Source: Ligustrum vulgare
Taxonomy: Eukaryota > Streptophyta > Magnoliopsida > Lamiales > Oleaceae
Direction: 5' to 3'
Length of the DNA: 64,000 nucleotides
Assembly: GCA_963555705.1 (NCBI GenBank)
Contig: OY743176.1
Span: forward strand, 37,184,497-37,248,496
Shown piece by piece: positions 22,014 to 33,338 of this stretch. The notes under the pieces were generated by a model. The model had not been told where the DNA came from and did no database searches. It worked only from the letters and a program-made list of their open reading frames with translations. Within the stretch, counting starts at the first letter, position 1; each line of letters begins with the position of its first letter. Position numbers and translations under genes: made by a program.

Positions 22014-22462
22014 AATGTTGGTTCCGGCTGGGCAGGCCTTGGCGCTGCCAATCACCTCTGCAAACAGGTATTTATCACCTTAAGTCGGAGTTTTGCCTGT
22101 GCATTCTATTAGTTTTGCTGATACAAACCTTATATGAATTGTTGTTCTGGAATTTGGTTTTAGGGCTTTGATGTCACAGTTCTTGAAGGTGGTTATGAAT
22201 TTGGATATAAAAATAAGTCCCTTAGTCCTGATGATTATGGTATTCGAGGTAATTGATCGAGTTCTTGACTTCTAGTTACTGTCTATTAATAAGAGCATTT
22301 TCATTGTTGGAATGGTTTCGCACTAATACTAATGAACACTTGTAAATGGTACTAGGCTTCTGGTATCCTTATAGAAATATATTTAACCTTGTTGATGAGA
22401 TTGGTGTAAAGCCATTTACAAGTTGGACAAAGACTGCACAATATTTTGAAGAGGGGTTGGAG
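22014..22462 (+). pseudogene. Captured three-exon fragment of an FAD-dependent oxidoreductase (amine-oxidase-like)
   Basis: Three exons can be read: 22014-22067, 22164-22248 and 22356-22462, separated by introns with GT...AG borders (96 and 107 bp). They join in frame to 82 codons without a stop. Exon 1 holds the dinucleotide-binding motif VGSGWAGLGAANHLCKQ (GxGxxG), exon 2 continues GFDVTVLEGGYEFG with the acidic residue ending strand beta-2, and exon 3 reads FWYPYRNIFNLVDEIGVKPF and TSWTKTAQYFEEGLE. This is the N-terminal FAD-binding part of the plant NAD(P)/FAD oxidoreductase family related to phytoene-desaturase and amine-oxidase proteins. A TGA lies directly upstream, and no further exon follows the donor at 22463. 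It is therefore a fragment lacking the substrate and C-terminal FAD domains. Confidence 0.88.
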
Positions 22463-24739
22463 GTAAGCTGCATTTCTTCTCAATTATTTTTCCTTTTTCT
22501 AGTGACGATTTGTTTCCATGGCTCCATGGATAGATTTATGAGTTTTTTCTTCAGCTTAGTATCTTGCTAATGTTTACGGTATAAGCTTTTTGTTGTATTA
22601 TTTTATGAGTTTCTTCTTTTGGTACTTAATCCTAATACATAATGCCCCGAGTGAAAATTGTGTATGTAAATGCATTAATCATTACCTTTTTCATTTATTT
22701 CATATGGGTCGATGGGATTTTGGATTGGTAAAAATTTATGGTAGACAAACTATTGATTACCGCAGATGCGTGTTGGTGGATTTTGTAGTACCTTACATGG
22801 AGAATTGATTTTTGAGAAGTGATTTTGTAGTAGCTTACATTTTGAGTTGCAGAAACATTTTGTATTGCTGGCCAATTTTTATGGTCATTCTCATCAAAAT
22901 TATTCCGGAGATAAAAGTAAATCTGGATGAAATGGGCTTTTCTGTCTGTTTCATTTGGTGGAAATCTAGATTTCCTAGTTACACCAATTGTGTCCATAAC
23001 TCTTTTGCAAAAAGAGCAACATAACTTGTCACACTGCAGGCACATAACACGAACATTAAGCAATAAAACCTTGGAGTTTATTAAAAGGGGGTCATTAGTT
23101 GATCTTTTCACAGATTCTAAGTCATGCAGATTTCGTCACACACTCACACCTTGTATCTTTTGTGAAACTTCCCAAAAAGTGAGGGTGGACAAAGTTTGTT
23201 CGAGAAACAAATGGAAACTTGAAGTGCATTTGATTGGAATGGCCTAGTTTTCAGATAAAGGAACTCAAAGGTAGTTTGTGAAGAATTTGAGATTGAACAA
23301 TATGAGAAAAATGCGCACCACTATTATATATCAATATTATTTTGGAAATGGGCAATCTCTTTTTCTGATACATTGGAAATTTTCTACTAACCACAAACTA
23401 ATGGAATGGCAACTTAGGTGGCTGAGACATCGTGTCAACCCAAATAAATCTGATCCACAAGAAAAATGCATTGTAAAAGCCTAACAGAACATTTTATAGA
23501 GGGAGCTAACCAAAATGCAACACGACCACATAAACTATATGTTGGTCAGGATTATTCTCTACTGAAATTAACACTGCCAGAGAGCCCATTCTCAGACTTG
23601 TTGCTGGTAGAATTATATTCATATAATTTCTCGTAGAATTATTGTTAACTAACTTAACTTGTATATTTTAGTACATCTGATAATTTTTAAAGAAATTATG
23701 TAGCTGACTTTATGTGCAATAATGATGTGATGTGTTTCCATGGTTCATTTCTTATGTTTACTACTTTGTGTGCAATAATGATGTGATTCCCTATCTTATG
23801 GTTTACTACTATAAATCTTTGGTTTTTCCCCCAATTTGTTCCTCTTGATGAGGAATCATCTCATTTATTCAAGCTAAATTTGAATTCAAGATTTTTGTTA
23901 GCTATTATTAATTAGTTTTAAGTTTGATTTGGGTTTAGATAGAGTTTATTGTTGAATTTGTAATGTTGAGGAGTTATGGATTGATGTTGGAAGTTGTTTG
24001 AGGTGTTGGTTTGATTTTTAAATTATTATGTTGGTTATGATATTTTTTTACAGGTTGACTAAGTCCAATTTATGGGGGGGGGGTTCTGTCAAAATTTCTA
24101 TAGAATTTTTTACAATAGAAGGGAAGGAAAGAGAAGTTAACGCGTCTTAAGTTTAGGTTTTACACTTTGGGTGAAAGCTCATTTTCCTTGGTGGTAGATC
24201 TAGCATCTAGCTGACATCTGTTATCGATGCACTTTAACGTCTTTGGTCTAGTAGATTGATTTAGGACAAGTCATATCAATTTCTATGAAATCAAATTTGA
24301 AATATATAAATATATTTTGTTTTTAACTCTATTTTTTATTTTTTCTACCATTTATTAAGTAAAACGTGACATTCACTTATAACTTTGCTCAAATTTGTTA
24401 TAGGTGTAACTTTGAAGATGGACCGAATTTTGCGATCTAAAGCTGCGGTTATATTGCGGGATGAAGTTGATATTCCCGTAGTAAAATATTTCTTTTGTCA
24501 AATGATGATGTTTTTTTGCGATTTTGTTAAACATTATCAACACTTTCTTTCGTGGATTTGTTATTCTGTATTGTGGATTTATTAGACATTATTAAGACTT
24601 TATTTTGTATGGATTTGAAAATTCATAATGTATTTACTTTTGTTTTTTTATTTAAAGTACCATTTTAATGAAGTAATTACAAAAATTTGGGTTTATAAAT
24701 AATTTGTTCAATAATATTTTGTTAATATATATATATATA
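22463..24739. other. CACTA interior, no gene recognised
   Basis: AT-rich DNA with scattered short frames. Uninterrupted peptides (for example 22927-23247) resemble nothing I know. It may hold intron or untranslated sequence captured with the oxidoreductase fragment. A G9 run at 24075-24083 and an (AT)n tract near 24726-24744 are present. Confidence 0.5.
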
Positions 24740-24744
24740 TATAT

Positions 24745-25130
24745 AGTAACGTTAAAAAAATGTTGCAAAATGGTCCACGGCAACACTTAATAAACGTTGC
24801 AAAAGGTTGGGTTAAAAGTTTTTGCAACACTTAAAAAACGTTGCAAAAGGGTCTACGGCAACACTTAAAAAACGTTGCAAAAGGGTCTACCGCAACACTT
24901 AATAAACGTTGCAAATGGGTCTACGGCAACACTTAAAAAACGTTGCAAAAGGGTCTACGGAAACACTTAATAAACTTTGCAAAAGGGTCTATCGCAACAC
25001 TTAATAAACGTTGCAAAAGGTCTATTGCAACGTTTTTTAAACGTTGCAAAAAGTTTTTTCTCTACGGCAACACTGTGATTTGCAACACTTGCCAAACGTT
25101 GCAAAAACCTTTTGGCAACATTTTTTGAGT
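24745..25130. repeat. Right subterminal repeat array of the CACTA element
   Basis: About eight tandem units of roughly 42 bp carry CGGCAACACTTAAWAAACGTTGCAAA (W = A or T). Each contains the GCAAC/GTTGC pair seen at the left end. The spacing and orientation are those of En/Spm subterminal regions. Confidence 0.9.
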
Positions 25131-25158
25131 GTTACAAAAGGCTATTTTTGTTGTAGTG

Positions 25159-25832
25159 GTAGGGGTGTTTTGAAACCTGATACCCTTTGATCTTAAAACA
25201 ATCGAGGAGCTGCCGACCTAAAGCTCTTACATTGGTCAATTAGAAAGCTTAAAGGAGTGGGGAAGTCACGAGCAATCATCACATTAGTTTATAGAAACCA
25301 TGCATTTGTACTTGTATAAGGGCTTAGATTAATAGCGGGTTTGAATTGCTTGGTATAAACTTTAATGTTGAAGCACTCATCTAGTGGAGAGTCATTGCAT
25401 ATCTAAATTGTTGAGATTGTCGGTAAGTCACAACCAAGCTTTAGTGGAAAAAGAAATGTGTGAATTGAGAGTTACCTCTAGGATTGCATCTCGGGAGAGA
25501 AAAGAAATAATTTGGGATTATGAATGTCATGAGAGGGAAAGGAATGAAATGGTTGGTTAGTATTGTTTTAAAATTTATCCTTCCTACAATATTTCTTTGA
25601 ACCTTAGTGATAATTGGAAGTGGCTATGCACACACACACCGATCAAACATGTGATAAACCAACTTCTTTTTGTAGCATTATTTTGAAAACATAATTGTGA
25701 ATTGACCATACAATTTTACACTCATGAAAGAATTTACAAATTATCTAGCATTGTTGATCAATCACTCATATGCTTTTTGTGCTCGTAAATATTCTTGCTC
25801 GAGACGAGCAAGAGTTTAAGTTTTGGGGTATT
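25159..25832 (+). other. Athila-like post-pol DNA (part 3) and polypurine tract
   Basis: It continues the interrupted Athila 3' region after the TSD GTA. Near the end, TTTAAGTTTTGGGGTATT and then CAGTTTGGGGGTATT are two copies of the polypurine tract, each followed by TGTTAAATGCA, in a 36 bp tandem duplication. No gene is seen. Confidence 0.65.
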
Positions 25833-27510
25833 TGTTAAATGCACTTTTGTATACAGTTTGGGGGTATTTGTTAAATGCATTTTTATACACTTTATACCAT
25901 TAAATTAGCATTTTGGAATATCTTGAGAAAATATCTACTAATTTATTCATATTTTGTTTTTAAATTGGTTAATATCCAAGTTTGAGGCCAAAAAGTGCAA
26001 AAGGAGTGCAAACTATGCTGAAATTGGAAGTTTGGGGACCATTTTGTCATTCCTGTAAAGCTACGGACTTGTTGTGCAATTGATCGGAGGACCAAATTGC
26101 AAAATTCCGAAATTTGAAGGACCTCAAGTGCAATTTTGAAGTACCTATTTGAAAGAAATTTGAAAATTTAGGGACTAAATTGTTCGGCATTGAGAGATGG
26201 ATGACTTCATCGTAATTACAAAAGGGACCAAGTTGCAAAATAATTCCCTAGCCAACCATGCGTTCGCGTGGCTCGAACCAGCGGTGCGAACGAACTGGCT
26301 CGTAAAACGGACCTGAGACCAAAGTTGGTCCCGAATTTATCGCGTGCGGTAAAGGCGCGCGCGATCGCAAAGTCTAAAAAGTCAAAAAAAAAATTGGGTT
26401 GGATCGGACCGACCTATATGCAGATTTTTTGCTTTTTTTTTTTTAGGGTTTTTAGGTGATTTTTGGGGAATTATAAATAGATTGCAACCTCATTCAACTA
26501 GGGTTATGTAATGTCTTGCATTTTTTTCACTTTTCTTTGTATTTTTCTCTTCAATTTTCATATTTTAATGCAATGTTAAGTTAATGTTTTATGTTCTTGA
26601 TAATATTTCCTCTACATTCAAGTTTATGTTGTTGTTTAAGCCCTTGATTTTTGTTATTTACTCACATTTCCACCAAAATTTTATTTGGGTTTAGTGCATT
26701 TAATGTTTTAAGCTTGGGTTGCTGGAGAAACTGATTGTTGAAAGAGAAACTTGATGCAAAGTAAAAGAAGTTGGGAGCATTTAACTCAAGAAATCATTTT
26801 AGAGGGGAGTTCTCTTTACTAGCTTATTAGTAATCTTTATTCAACTCTTTTTTTTTTTAAATAATAATGTTAGTTGTCAAGTGTTGTTATTATTTTATTA
26901 TGAGTTAATTTTATTGTGTTGGAATATTTGACTAGTTTATTTTTATTTAAGCAGTTTAGGTTGTTTATGGATATTTAGTATTTATCTTTATGTTTATGTT
27001 TTCATGGTTAGGAATGTTGTTTTAAGTTTATGTAATTTTCAAAGGTTGTTAATATTTTGGGTTGTCTTTACAAGTTATTACACAAGTTAGATTAAACTTA
27101 GAATTTTCCATGTAATTTGGTAAAGTTATTAACTAACATTAATTGATTTTTAAAAGAAGAGATTGGTGTAGTTAAGAATACTAAATTTACCTTGTTTCAT
27201 GTTTTATAATTTAGTTTAGTCACCAAGTTTTTATTGTCATTAATTTACTTTGGTTAATTAGTTTTTATATTGTTGCTCATTTACTTTAGTTAATTAATTT
27301 TAAATTTTCATATTTTTACTTATGCCACTTAATTAGTAATTCACCACCAAATCATATATTTTATGTTACTTGACTTTTCTTTTAAAATGAAATCAACAAG
27401 TTTAGTTAAAAATCAATCAATCCTCGTGGGTACAATAACCTGGACTTTTTGAGTCCACTTTACTACTTGAACGCGAACCGTGCACTTGCGGTATACGATT
27501 TTAGCGAACA
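25833..27510 (+). repeat. Athila-like 3' LTR
   Basis: It starts TGTTAAATGC after a polypurine tract (alternative start at 25869 in the duplicated copy) and ends CGATTTTAGCGAACA, giving TGTT/AACA termini. A TATA box (TATAAATA, 26472-26479) sits mid-LTR. The GTGCACTTGCGGTATACG block near the end is typical of this lineage. No partner 5' LTR exists in the window. Confidence 0.7.
26472..26479 (+). promoter_or_regulatory. TATA box of the Athila-like LTR
   Basis: TATAAATA in a plausible mid-LTR position, about 1 kb before the LTR end. Confidence 0.5.
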
Positions 27511-28206
27511 CGGTTCCTTTTGAAAAATGCGATGAAGAACGCGGAATAAAAATTTAGTAAGCAGGAAAGATCTAAATTCTGGAAACTAAAATAACAAGAA
27601 TGATAAAATAATGGAAAATAGAAAAGATAAATTTAGACGATAGAACCTTGACATATTCACGATGCAAGATTGACGATGCGGAATAAGAACTATGGTTGTC
27701 GAACGTCGCAAAGGGTTTCAATTTCCTTGATAATTTCTGTATTGGAATGCCACAAAGATTTCAAGAATCTTTGATAAGTTCAATGGGTGTTCTTAACAAC
27801 AAGAAAATGAATCCTCACTTTTCTAGGGAAAACTCTCAATTTGATTATCAAAAATGTCAAAAATTTGTTTACAAAGATGGAAATTGATAATATAAACTAA
27901 AAAATGAGATAAACTAGGTTTAGTCACCATTGAGCTCTAATTTGCAAAAATAATAAACCAAAACGAAAAATAGAATAAAAAAACTCGCGAGACTCTACAA
28001 AATGAACCTCGTGATCGCGTGCAACATTACGCTGAGCGATCGTGTAGTTTCCATACTGGCTTCTTCTTCGACTACTTGAAGTGATTTTATTCGTTTTGAT
28101 TCTTGATATGGGTCCAATATGAAACTTGTTCATTTTTTCATGTAGCTTTTTGTTGCATTACCTGTAGCTTGATTTCTCCTTTGACCTCCTACCTTGGATC
28201 ACATCA
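27511..28206 (-). repeat. Solo LTR of the C/D-like gypsy superfamily, reversed
   Basis: The right end CCTTGGATCACATCA is the reverse complement of the family start TGATGTGATCC. The left end GCGAACACGGTTCC overlaps the Athila LTR end and resembles the C2 LTR end at 55020. Internal blocks (GATGCGGAATAAGAAC, CGCAAAGGGTTTC, CTTGATA) follow the D and C LTRs. The position where the others have TTACGGCCGTAA palindromes here has different CpG-rich words (GTGATCGCGTGC, GAGCGATCGTG). No element body is attached, so it is a solo LTR or truncated end. Confidence 0.7.
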
Positions 28207-29119
28207 TTTGGGATTTGAAGCAAATGAACATGCATAAAGTTAAGTACATGTTTGATGAGAGTGAGCCTTCCTCCAGCAGATAGGAACTTGTGCTTCCAGC
28301 CTAATAGACTTTTCCTTATTTTAGTAGTAAGTTCATTATATAGAAGAACTTTCTTGCTTCCTTTAATCAGAGGCACCCCAAAATATGTAATTGGTAGAAT
28401 TTGAAACTTAAATCCATTTGTAGATGCCTCCACATTAATGAGAAGCTACTTAGTGGCTGTGAAGGAACTTTTAGAGACATTTAAGGCTTGTTCATATACT
28501 TTAGTGTATTGGTTAGTGAATCCCATCATTTTGTTAAGAACTCTTTTTCACCATTGGTGAAGATGACAACATCATCAACAAAGGCTAGGTGAAAAGTAGG
28601 GATTTGACCTCCATACTCATAATACATGGATGGATATTTGCTGAATAGTCTTTTTCAATCCTCTTGAGAAATACACAGCCATTAGGATGAATAATGAAGG
28701 GGATATAGGGTCCCCTTGCCTCAACCCCCTGTTGGATTTAAAGAAACAAGAAAGCTCTCCATTGATAAGGATAGAAAATCCATAGTTTTCAGTGCATCTT
28801 TGGATTTTATCATTCCATTCTATGTTTAAACCAAATTAGAAAAATGACTCTTAGAAGAAATTTCTAATCAAATCTGTCGTAAGCTCTGGCCATATCCCAT
28901 TTCGGTAAAGTATTGCCCCCATCACTTTCCTTTCTATTTGGTGGGTCAACTCTTGAGCAAGGAGAGAATGTTTGCACCAATAGAATGTCCCGGTGAGAAG
29001 CCATTCTGATAAGGTGATATGAATTTAGGTAGAGTTTTATTCAATCTATTAGCGAAGACTTTGGTGATGATCTTTTTACGGACATACACAAGCTGATTGT
29101 CTTCCCATAAGTTCGGGTC

Positions 29120-29150
<31 letters not shown>

Positions 29151-29286
29151 CTTCTTCTTCTTCTTCTTCTTCTTCTTCTTCTTCTTCTAAGGATAATATA
29201 TGTAGCAAAGATCCCTCCAGGTATGACTTTCCCTTTAAAGAAATCCTCCATAGCCCCAGTTAAGTCAGATTTAATAATGTCTCAGA
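28207..29286 (-). pseudogene. L1-like LINE reverse transcriptase (3' part)
   Basis: Reverse-strand reading gives non-LTR RT motifs in order: VIPGGIFATYI, KIITKVFANRLNKTLPKFIS, YQNGFSPGHSI (RT block 2), and the FVDDVVIFTNG catalytic box near 28550-28600. Then comes the thumb/C-terminal block ITYFGVPLIKGSKK, LLGWKHKFLSAGGRLTLIKH. Many stops and frame shifts are present, and a (TTC)n expansion splits the N-terminal part. The upstream half of the same LINE is at 59789-60096, beyond the copia insertion. The 3' end (poly-A) has been lost where the reversed solo LTR abuts at 28206. Confidence 0.88.
29127..29188. repeat. (TTC)n/(GAA)n microsatellite
   Basis: About 20 perfect TTC units lie within the LINE coding region. 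They produce a spurious poly-Leu or poly-Arg frame on the two strands. Confidence 0.97.
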
Positions 29287-29979
29287 TGTTATTAATTACA
29301 GTTGCTATCAATTGAATCTGATAGAGATGAAACATGTGATTCACTCCCTAACGAACACCAATACCACTGATAAATCCAACACAAGTCCAAGACCTAGTTG
29401 GTGAGTGCGAATGATTGAAATATATGCTATGTGAATCAACAATGAACAAATAAATTGTCAGAAATTAAATAGAGATAAAAGATATGGTTCGGCGATGTGC
29501 CTACATCCACGGGGCAACAACGAGCACTTCTTTATTGAAAAACAATCCGAGAAAAGTTAAAATATATTTTCTCTATCTCTCAATACAAAGATCAGCCAAA
29601 ATACCTCAGTTTCTTGCTCACAAACACACTCAAAAGCTGTGTTAAATGGTTGCAAAAAAGCTGTTCAAAACCTCCTCGAAACACCCCTATTTACAGGTGA
29701 AGAACAACTATTATTGCCTCTGGAAACTGATGGAGAAGACACCGAAAATCTGTGGGAATTATGCTTAAAAGGCTACTGGAATTTTTTTGGAACTTGCACA
29801 GGAAATTTGCTTTAAAAAACTGCACTGGAACTAGCACATCAGTTTTCTGGTCACTAGCCTTTTAGGTATATTCAGTCACATCTATGTGAACTGCATTATA
29901 ATGCCAGTTACATCCAAATTTCTGAAACTACACTCCACTTTCCTTCACTATCCTAAAATTCAGGAACCATATTTTAACA
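29287..29979 (-). repeat. Copia 3' LTR (reversed)
   Basis: TGTTATTAATTAC...ATTTTAACA matches 59095-59788. On the element strand it starts TGTTAAAATATGG directly after the polypurine tract. Confidence 0.88.
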
Positions 29980-29994
29980 ATCTCCACCTTGGTG
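29980..29994 (-). other. Copia polypurine tract (reversed)
   Basis: The reverse complement reads CACCAAGGTGGAGA followed by T and the LTR start TGTTAAAA, the usual AAGGTGGAGATTGTT arrangement of Tork-type copia elements. Confidence 0.8.
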
Positions 29995-30129
29995 ACAAAT
30001 TTCAGGACACGCCTCCCACCAGCACATTACATCTCCCCTTTGGCATGAAATCACAAAGCCAAAGAACCTACTCGTCGTCGTCCACCTAGCTTAAAAGGCT
30101 AATGCCCCGAAGGGCGTTGCCTCCATGGG

Positions 30130-31600
30130 GCATCAACATTGTGAGAGCTTGATCAAGTTAAGGAAATGCACCAACTTGACCCCGAGTATCACCTTCATCA
30201 ACATATCAGCTGCATTCTCCTTGGTATCCACCTTCTCTAATATCACTACTCTATCCTCAACGATATCCTTGATAAAGTGAAACCTGACATCAATATGCTT
30301 AGTCCTCGTACGATGAACCTGATTCTTTTCCAAATGGATGGCACTGTGACTATCACAAAGAACTGTAATATCCCTCTAAGTAACACCCAAATCATGAACC
30401 AAACCTCGAAGACATACGGCCTCTTTCACCACCTCTGCCACTGCCATATACTCTCTGTCATAGATAATGCAACCATTAACTGTAACATGGACCTCCAAGA
30501 TATAGGACCCCCTGCCAATGTAAAAAATAACCTGTAGTAGACCAGCGCTTGTCCAAATCTCTTGCATAATCTGAGTCAACATACCCCATCATAGCTGAAA
30601 TTGACGATCTCTCATAAACCAAACCAACATCCAGCGTACCCCGAAGATACCTTAATATCTACTTTACTACCTGCCAATGTTGCTTTCCCGGGTTTGCCAT
30701 AAACCTACTAACAAGATTGACTGCATGAGCGATATCTGGATGTGTGTAAATCATGGCATACATAATACTACCAACTGCACTAGCATATGGAACATGTGAC
30801 ATATATTCCCTCTCATCCTTAGTACTAGGAGATAACATACCCGAGAGCCTAAAGTGTGCAGCCAAAGGAGTGCTAACCGGCTTAGCTTTATCCATGTCAA
30901 ACCGACTAACAACCTTCTCGAAGTGCTCTGTGACAATGTCAATATGCTATTTTTCCCGTCTCTCATTATCTCCATCCTTTCCCCATGCTCTTTGCAGCGA
31001 TAAGCATGTCATCAACATAAAGTAAGAGAAATGCGAAAGACCCGTCATTGTGCTTCTTCATGAATACACAAGGATCATACTCACTCCTTGCATATCCCTG
31101 CTCAATCATGAAAGTATCAAACATCTTATACCACTGTCTTGAATTTTGTTTCAATCCATACAATGATTTTTGAGTTTACACACTTTCTCTTCCTTACCAC
31201 CAACAACATATCCTTCGGGTTAAGACATATATATGTCCTTCTCCAAATCTCCATGCAAGAATGCAGTCTTGACATTAAGTTGCTCTAGCTCTAAGTCAAA
31301 TTGAGCTGCCAATGCTAAAAGGACTCGGATAGAAGTGTGCTTTACCACCGGAGAGAAAAGTTCATTGTAGTCCACACCTTCCTGCTGTGCATATCCTTTA
31401 ACTACCTTTCTTTGTACCGTATACCCGTACAAGTACCCTTGGAATTTGGAATCCCGTCTTTCAATGTGAAAACCCACTTGCACCCAATTGGCCTCTTTCC
31501 TTTGGAAAGTGTAACAAGCTCCCATGTCTGATTTTTATGAAGAGATAACATCTCCTCATCCATAGCCTCCTTCCACTCATCTTTGTTAACACTACGCAAA
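30130..31600 (-). pseudogene. Copia reverse transcriptase and RNase H
   Basis: The reverse frames read, N to C: DEWKEAMDEEMLSLHKNQTW, CKWVFTLKDG, KGYAQQEGVDYNELFSPVVK, ALAAQFDLELEQLNVKTAFL, SLYGLKQNSRQWYKMFDTFM and the catalytic box LLLYVDDMLIAAKS (about 31020). RNase H follows with KPVSTPLAAHFRLS, YASAVGSIMYAMIYTHPDIA, and the terminal RTKHIDVRFHFIKDIVEDR and KENAADMLMKVI. The order and spacing are those of Ty1/copia pol. Stops near 31200 and throughout RNase H break it. Confidence 0.9.
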
Positions 31601-32359
31601 GCCTGTTTATATGTGTTAGGAGCATCATCATATCCATTAAGAACCGAGAATGCACAAGATACACCCTCCTCATAGCCAAATCTCCGTGGTGCACGTCTGA
31701 CTCTGGGTTCTCTACCTGCAGCTAAAGACGGTGTTTGTTACTACCGAACTTGTCGTTGTGTAAGATCAATGTTCCCATCAATAGGAACCTCATCATCTGC
31801 AAATGTCTCATCATGCATCACATCTGGAATTGTAACTGTACTATCATGCTCTGTATGAGATCTACGAGCTCCAAGCTCCACCTGCTGATAATCTTCTGCA
31901 TCCTTATCTTCATCGTAGCTATCGCCTCTCCAAATAGGAGAACCATCTTTACATCTCTCACACTTTACCTACTGCAAATCCTCCTTATGGAACTTCACAT
32001 CTCGACTGATCACAATTTTTTGCAAATCTAGGCACCATAATCTATATCCCTTCACATTATCTGGATAACAGAGAAATATTACTTTCTTTGCCCTCACTGC
32101 AATTTTTTTCTCTCTAATATGAAAATAGGTTGGAAACCAAATACTTTCAAGTTAGAATAATTTGAAGTAATAACAGATCATACCTCCATAGGAACTTGAT
32201 ACTCAATAGCCGATGAAGGAGAGTGGTTAATGAGATAGCATGTTGTGTTTACCGCTTTAGCCTACCATATTTTGCCCAAACCCGCATTAGACAACATGCA
32301 CCGTGCTCTCTAACAGGGTACAATTCATCCGCTCCGCTACCATGTTTTCCTGTGGTGTC

Positions 32360-33338
32360 TACTTCACTGTGAAGTGTCTCCTAATGCCAAGAAAAACTCC
32401 TTTAAGGGATCCTCGGTGTACTCACCACCATTGTCAAACCTCACAACCTTGATCACCCTGCCCGTTTGTTTCTCAATCATAACTTTCCACTTTTTGAAGC
32501 TATTAGGGACTTTATTTTTATGTTTCATGGTATACACCCATACTCTCCGGCTGAAGTCATCGATAAAAGACATAAAATTACCCTTTGGATGTAACTCTAG
32601 AGGGTCCCTAAACATCATTGTGGATGTAATCTACAATCCCTGTGGTGCTGGGAATACCATCACCAAAATTGACCCTGCACTTCTTCCCATAGATGCAATG
32701 CTCACAAAAATCCAGCTTCCATTTTATTACTGCCAAGCAAGCCCCGCTTGCTCAAAGTTTTCAGCCTGCCCAAGCCACATGCACCATAACTTTGTGAGGG
32801 CCAAACTCTTCTCTTCAACAACTGTAAAAACCATAGCTCCACCTTCAACTACACTTCCTTGAAGAAAATATAGACTTGCATGCCTAACTGTCGATAGAAG
32901 CAACCCATTCACCAAAGTACACTTTGCAATATCCATTTTCACCAACATACTTGTAGCAGGAAGCTTCGAGCACTCTAAGAGAAATCAGCCCCTTTGAAAG
33001 AGCTGGAACATGACGTACCTCTGTAAGCTGTCTACATGAACCATCTGATAACTGAAATCAGACTGTACCAACACCCAAAGTCTTGCAAGACCGAGAGTCA
33101 CCCATCATTACTAAGCTGCCCTTAACCTCATTGTAAGTGGTAAACCATTCCTTGACAAGACATAACTGATACGAAGCCCTTGTATCTAACATCTAGCCAT
33201 CATACAAATGATCATGAGAACCCGCTGTTAATGCTTGTGCTAAGTCACCCCCAATGAGAATATCTTCTACTACATTTGGTGTCTCAACTACATTCACTAC
33301 GCCTTTATTCTCATTTTCTTACTTGTGATGATTATCCT
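32360..33338 (-). pseudogene. Copia protease and integrase
   Basis: The protease remnant reads LDTRASYQLCLVKEWF (near 33190) with DTR where D-S-G is expected, followed by VMMGDSRSCKTLGVGTV. A pre-integrase remnant is at about 32730-32790 (LWCMWLGQAENFEQAGL, in place of an LGH motif). The integrase core reads FMSFIDDFSRRVWVYTMKHK and VIKVVRFDNGGEYTEDPLKE, with the second catalytic Asp (FDNGGEY). Stops and frame changes separate the parts, and the region between 31700 and 32360 is too decayed to read. Confidence 0.85.

Larger units (their letters stand above)
21048..25158. mobile_element. CACTA (En/Spm) transposon, non-autonomous, gene-carrying
   Basis: The left end CACTACAACAAAAA and right end TTTTTGTTGTAGTG form terminal inverted repeats. 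They extend imperfectly for about 30 bp (left 21048-21079, right 25127-25158). The 3 bp target duplication GTA is at 21045-21047 and 25159-25161. Subterminal GCAAC/GTTGC repeats, typical transposase binding arrays, flank both ends. At 4111 bp with no transposase motif that I can find, it is non-autonomous. The interior carries an LTR-derived segment and three host-gene exons. Confidence 0.93.
3746..27510 (+). mobile_element. 5'-truncated Athila-like Ty3/gypsy element (nested host)
   Basis: The element consists of a pol remnant (3746-7650), post-pol non-coding DNA (7651-8055, 20186-21047, 25159-25832) and a 3' LTR (25833-27510). Its 5' LTR, PBS and most of gag are absent, and sequence starts at the reverse gag-PR junction near 3745. 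Two later insertions split it: a Sirevirus-like copia element (8056-20185) and a CACTA transposon (21048-25158). The Athila assignment rests on the protease (LCDLGASINLM, GRPFVETGRDLIDVQGGKL) and RT (WRVFIDYRKLNNATRKDHFP) signatures, which are characteristic of that lineage. Multiple stops make it non-functional. Confidence 0.8.

Noticed and set aside
22695..23247. Overlapping frames within the CACTA interior as genes
   Set aside because: No recognisable motifs or splice pattern; both strands are equally open in AT-rich DNA.
24745..25130. Regular direct repeats resembling a CRISPR array
   Set aside because: Units lie at the end of a CACTA element, contain inverted GCAAC/GTTGC pairs, have no unique spacers, and the genome is a plant's.
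28946..29315. Open frames rich in poly-Arg or poly-Leu
   Set aside because: Direct translation of the (TTC)n/(GAA)n microsatellite on both strands; only the flanking LINE residues are meaningful.
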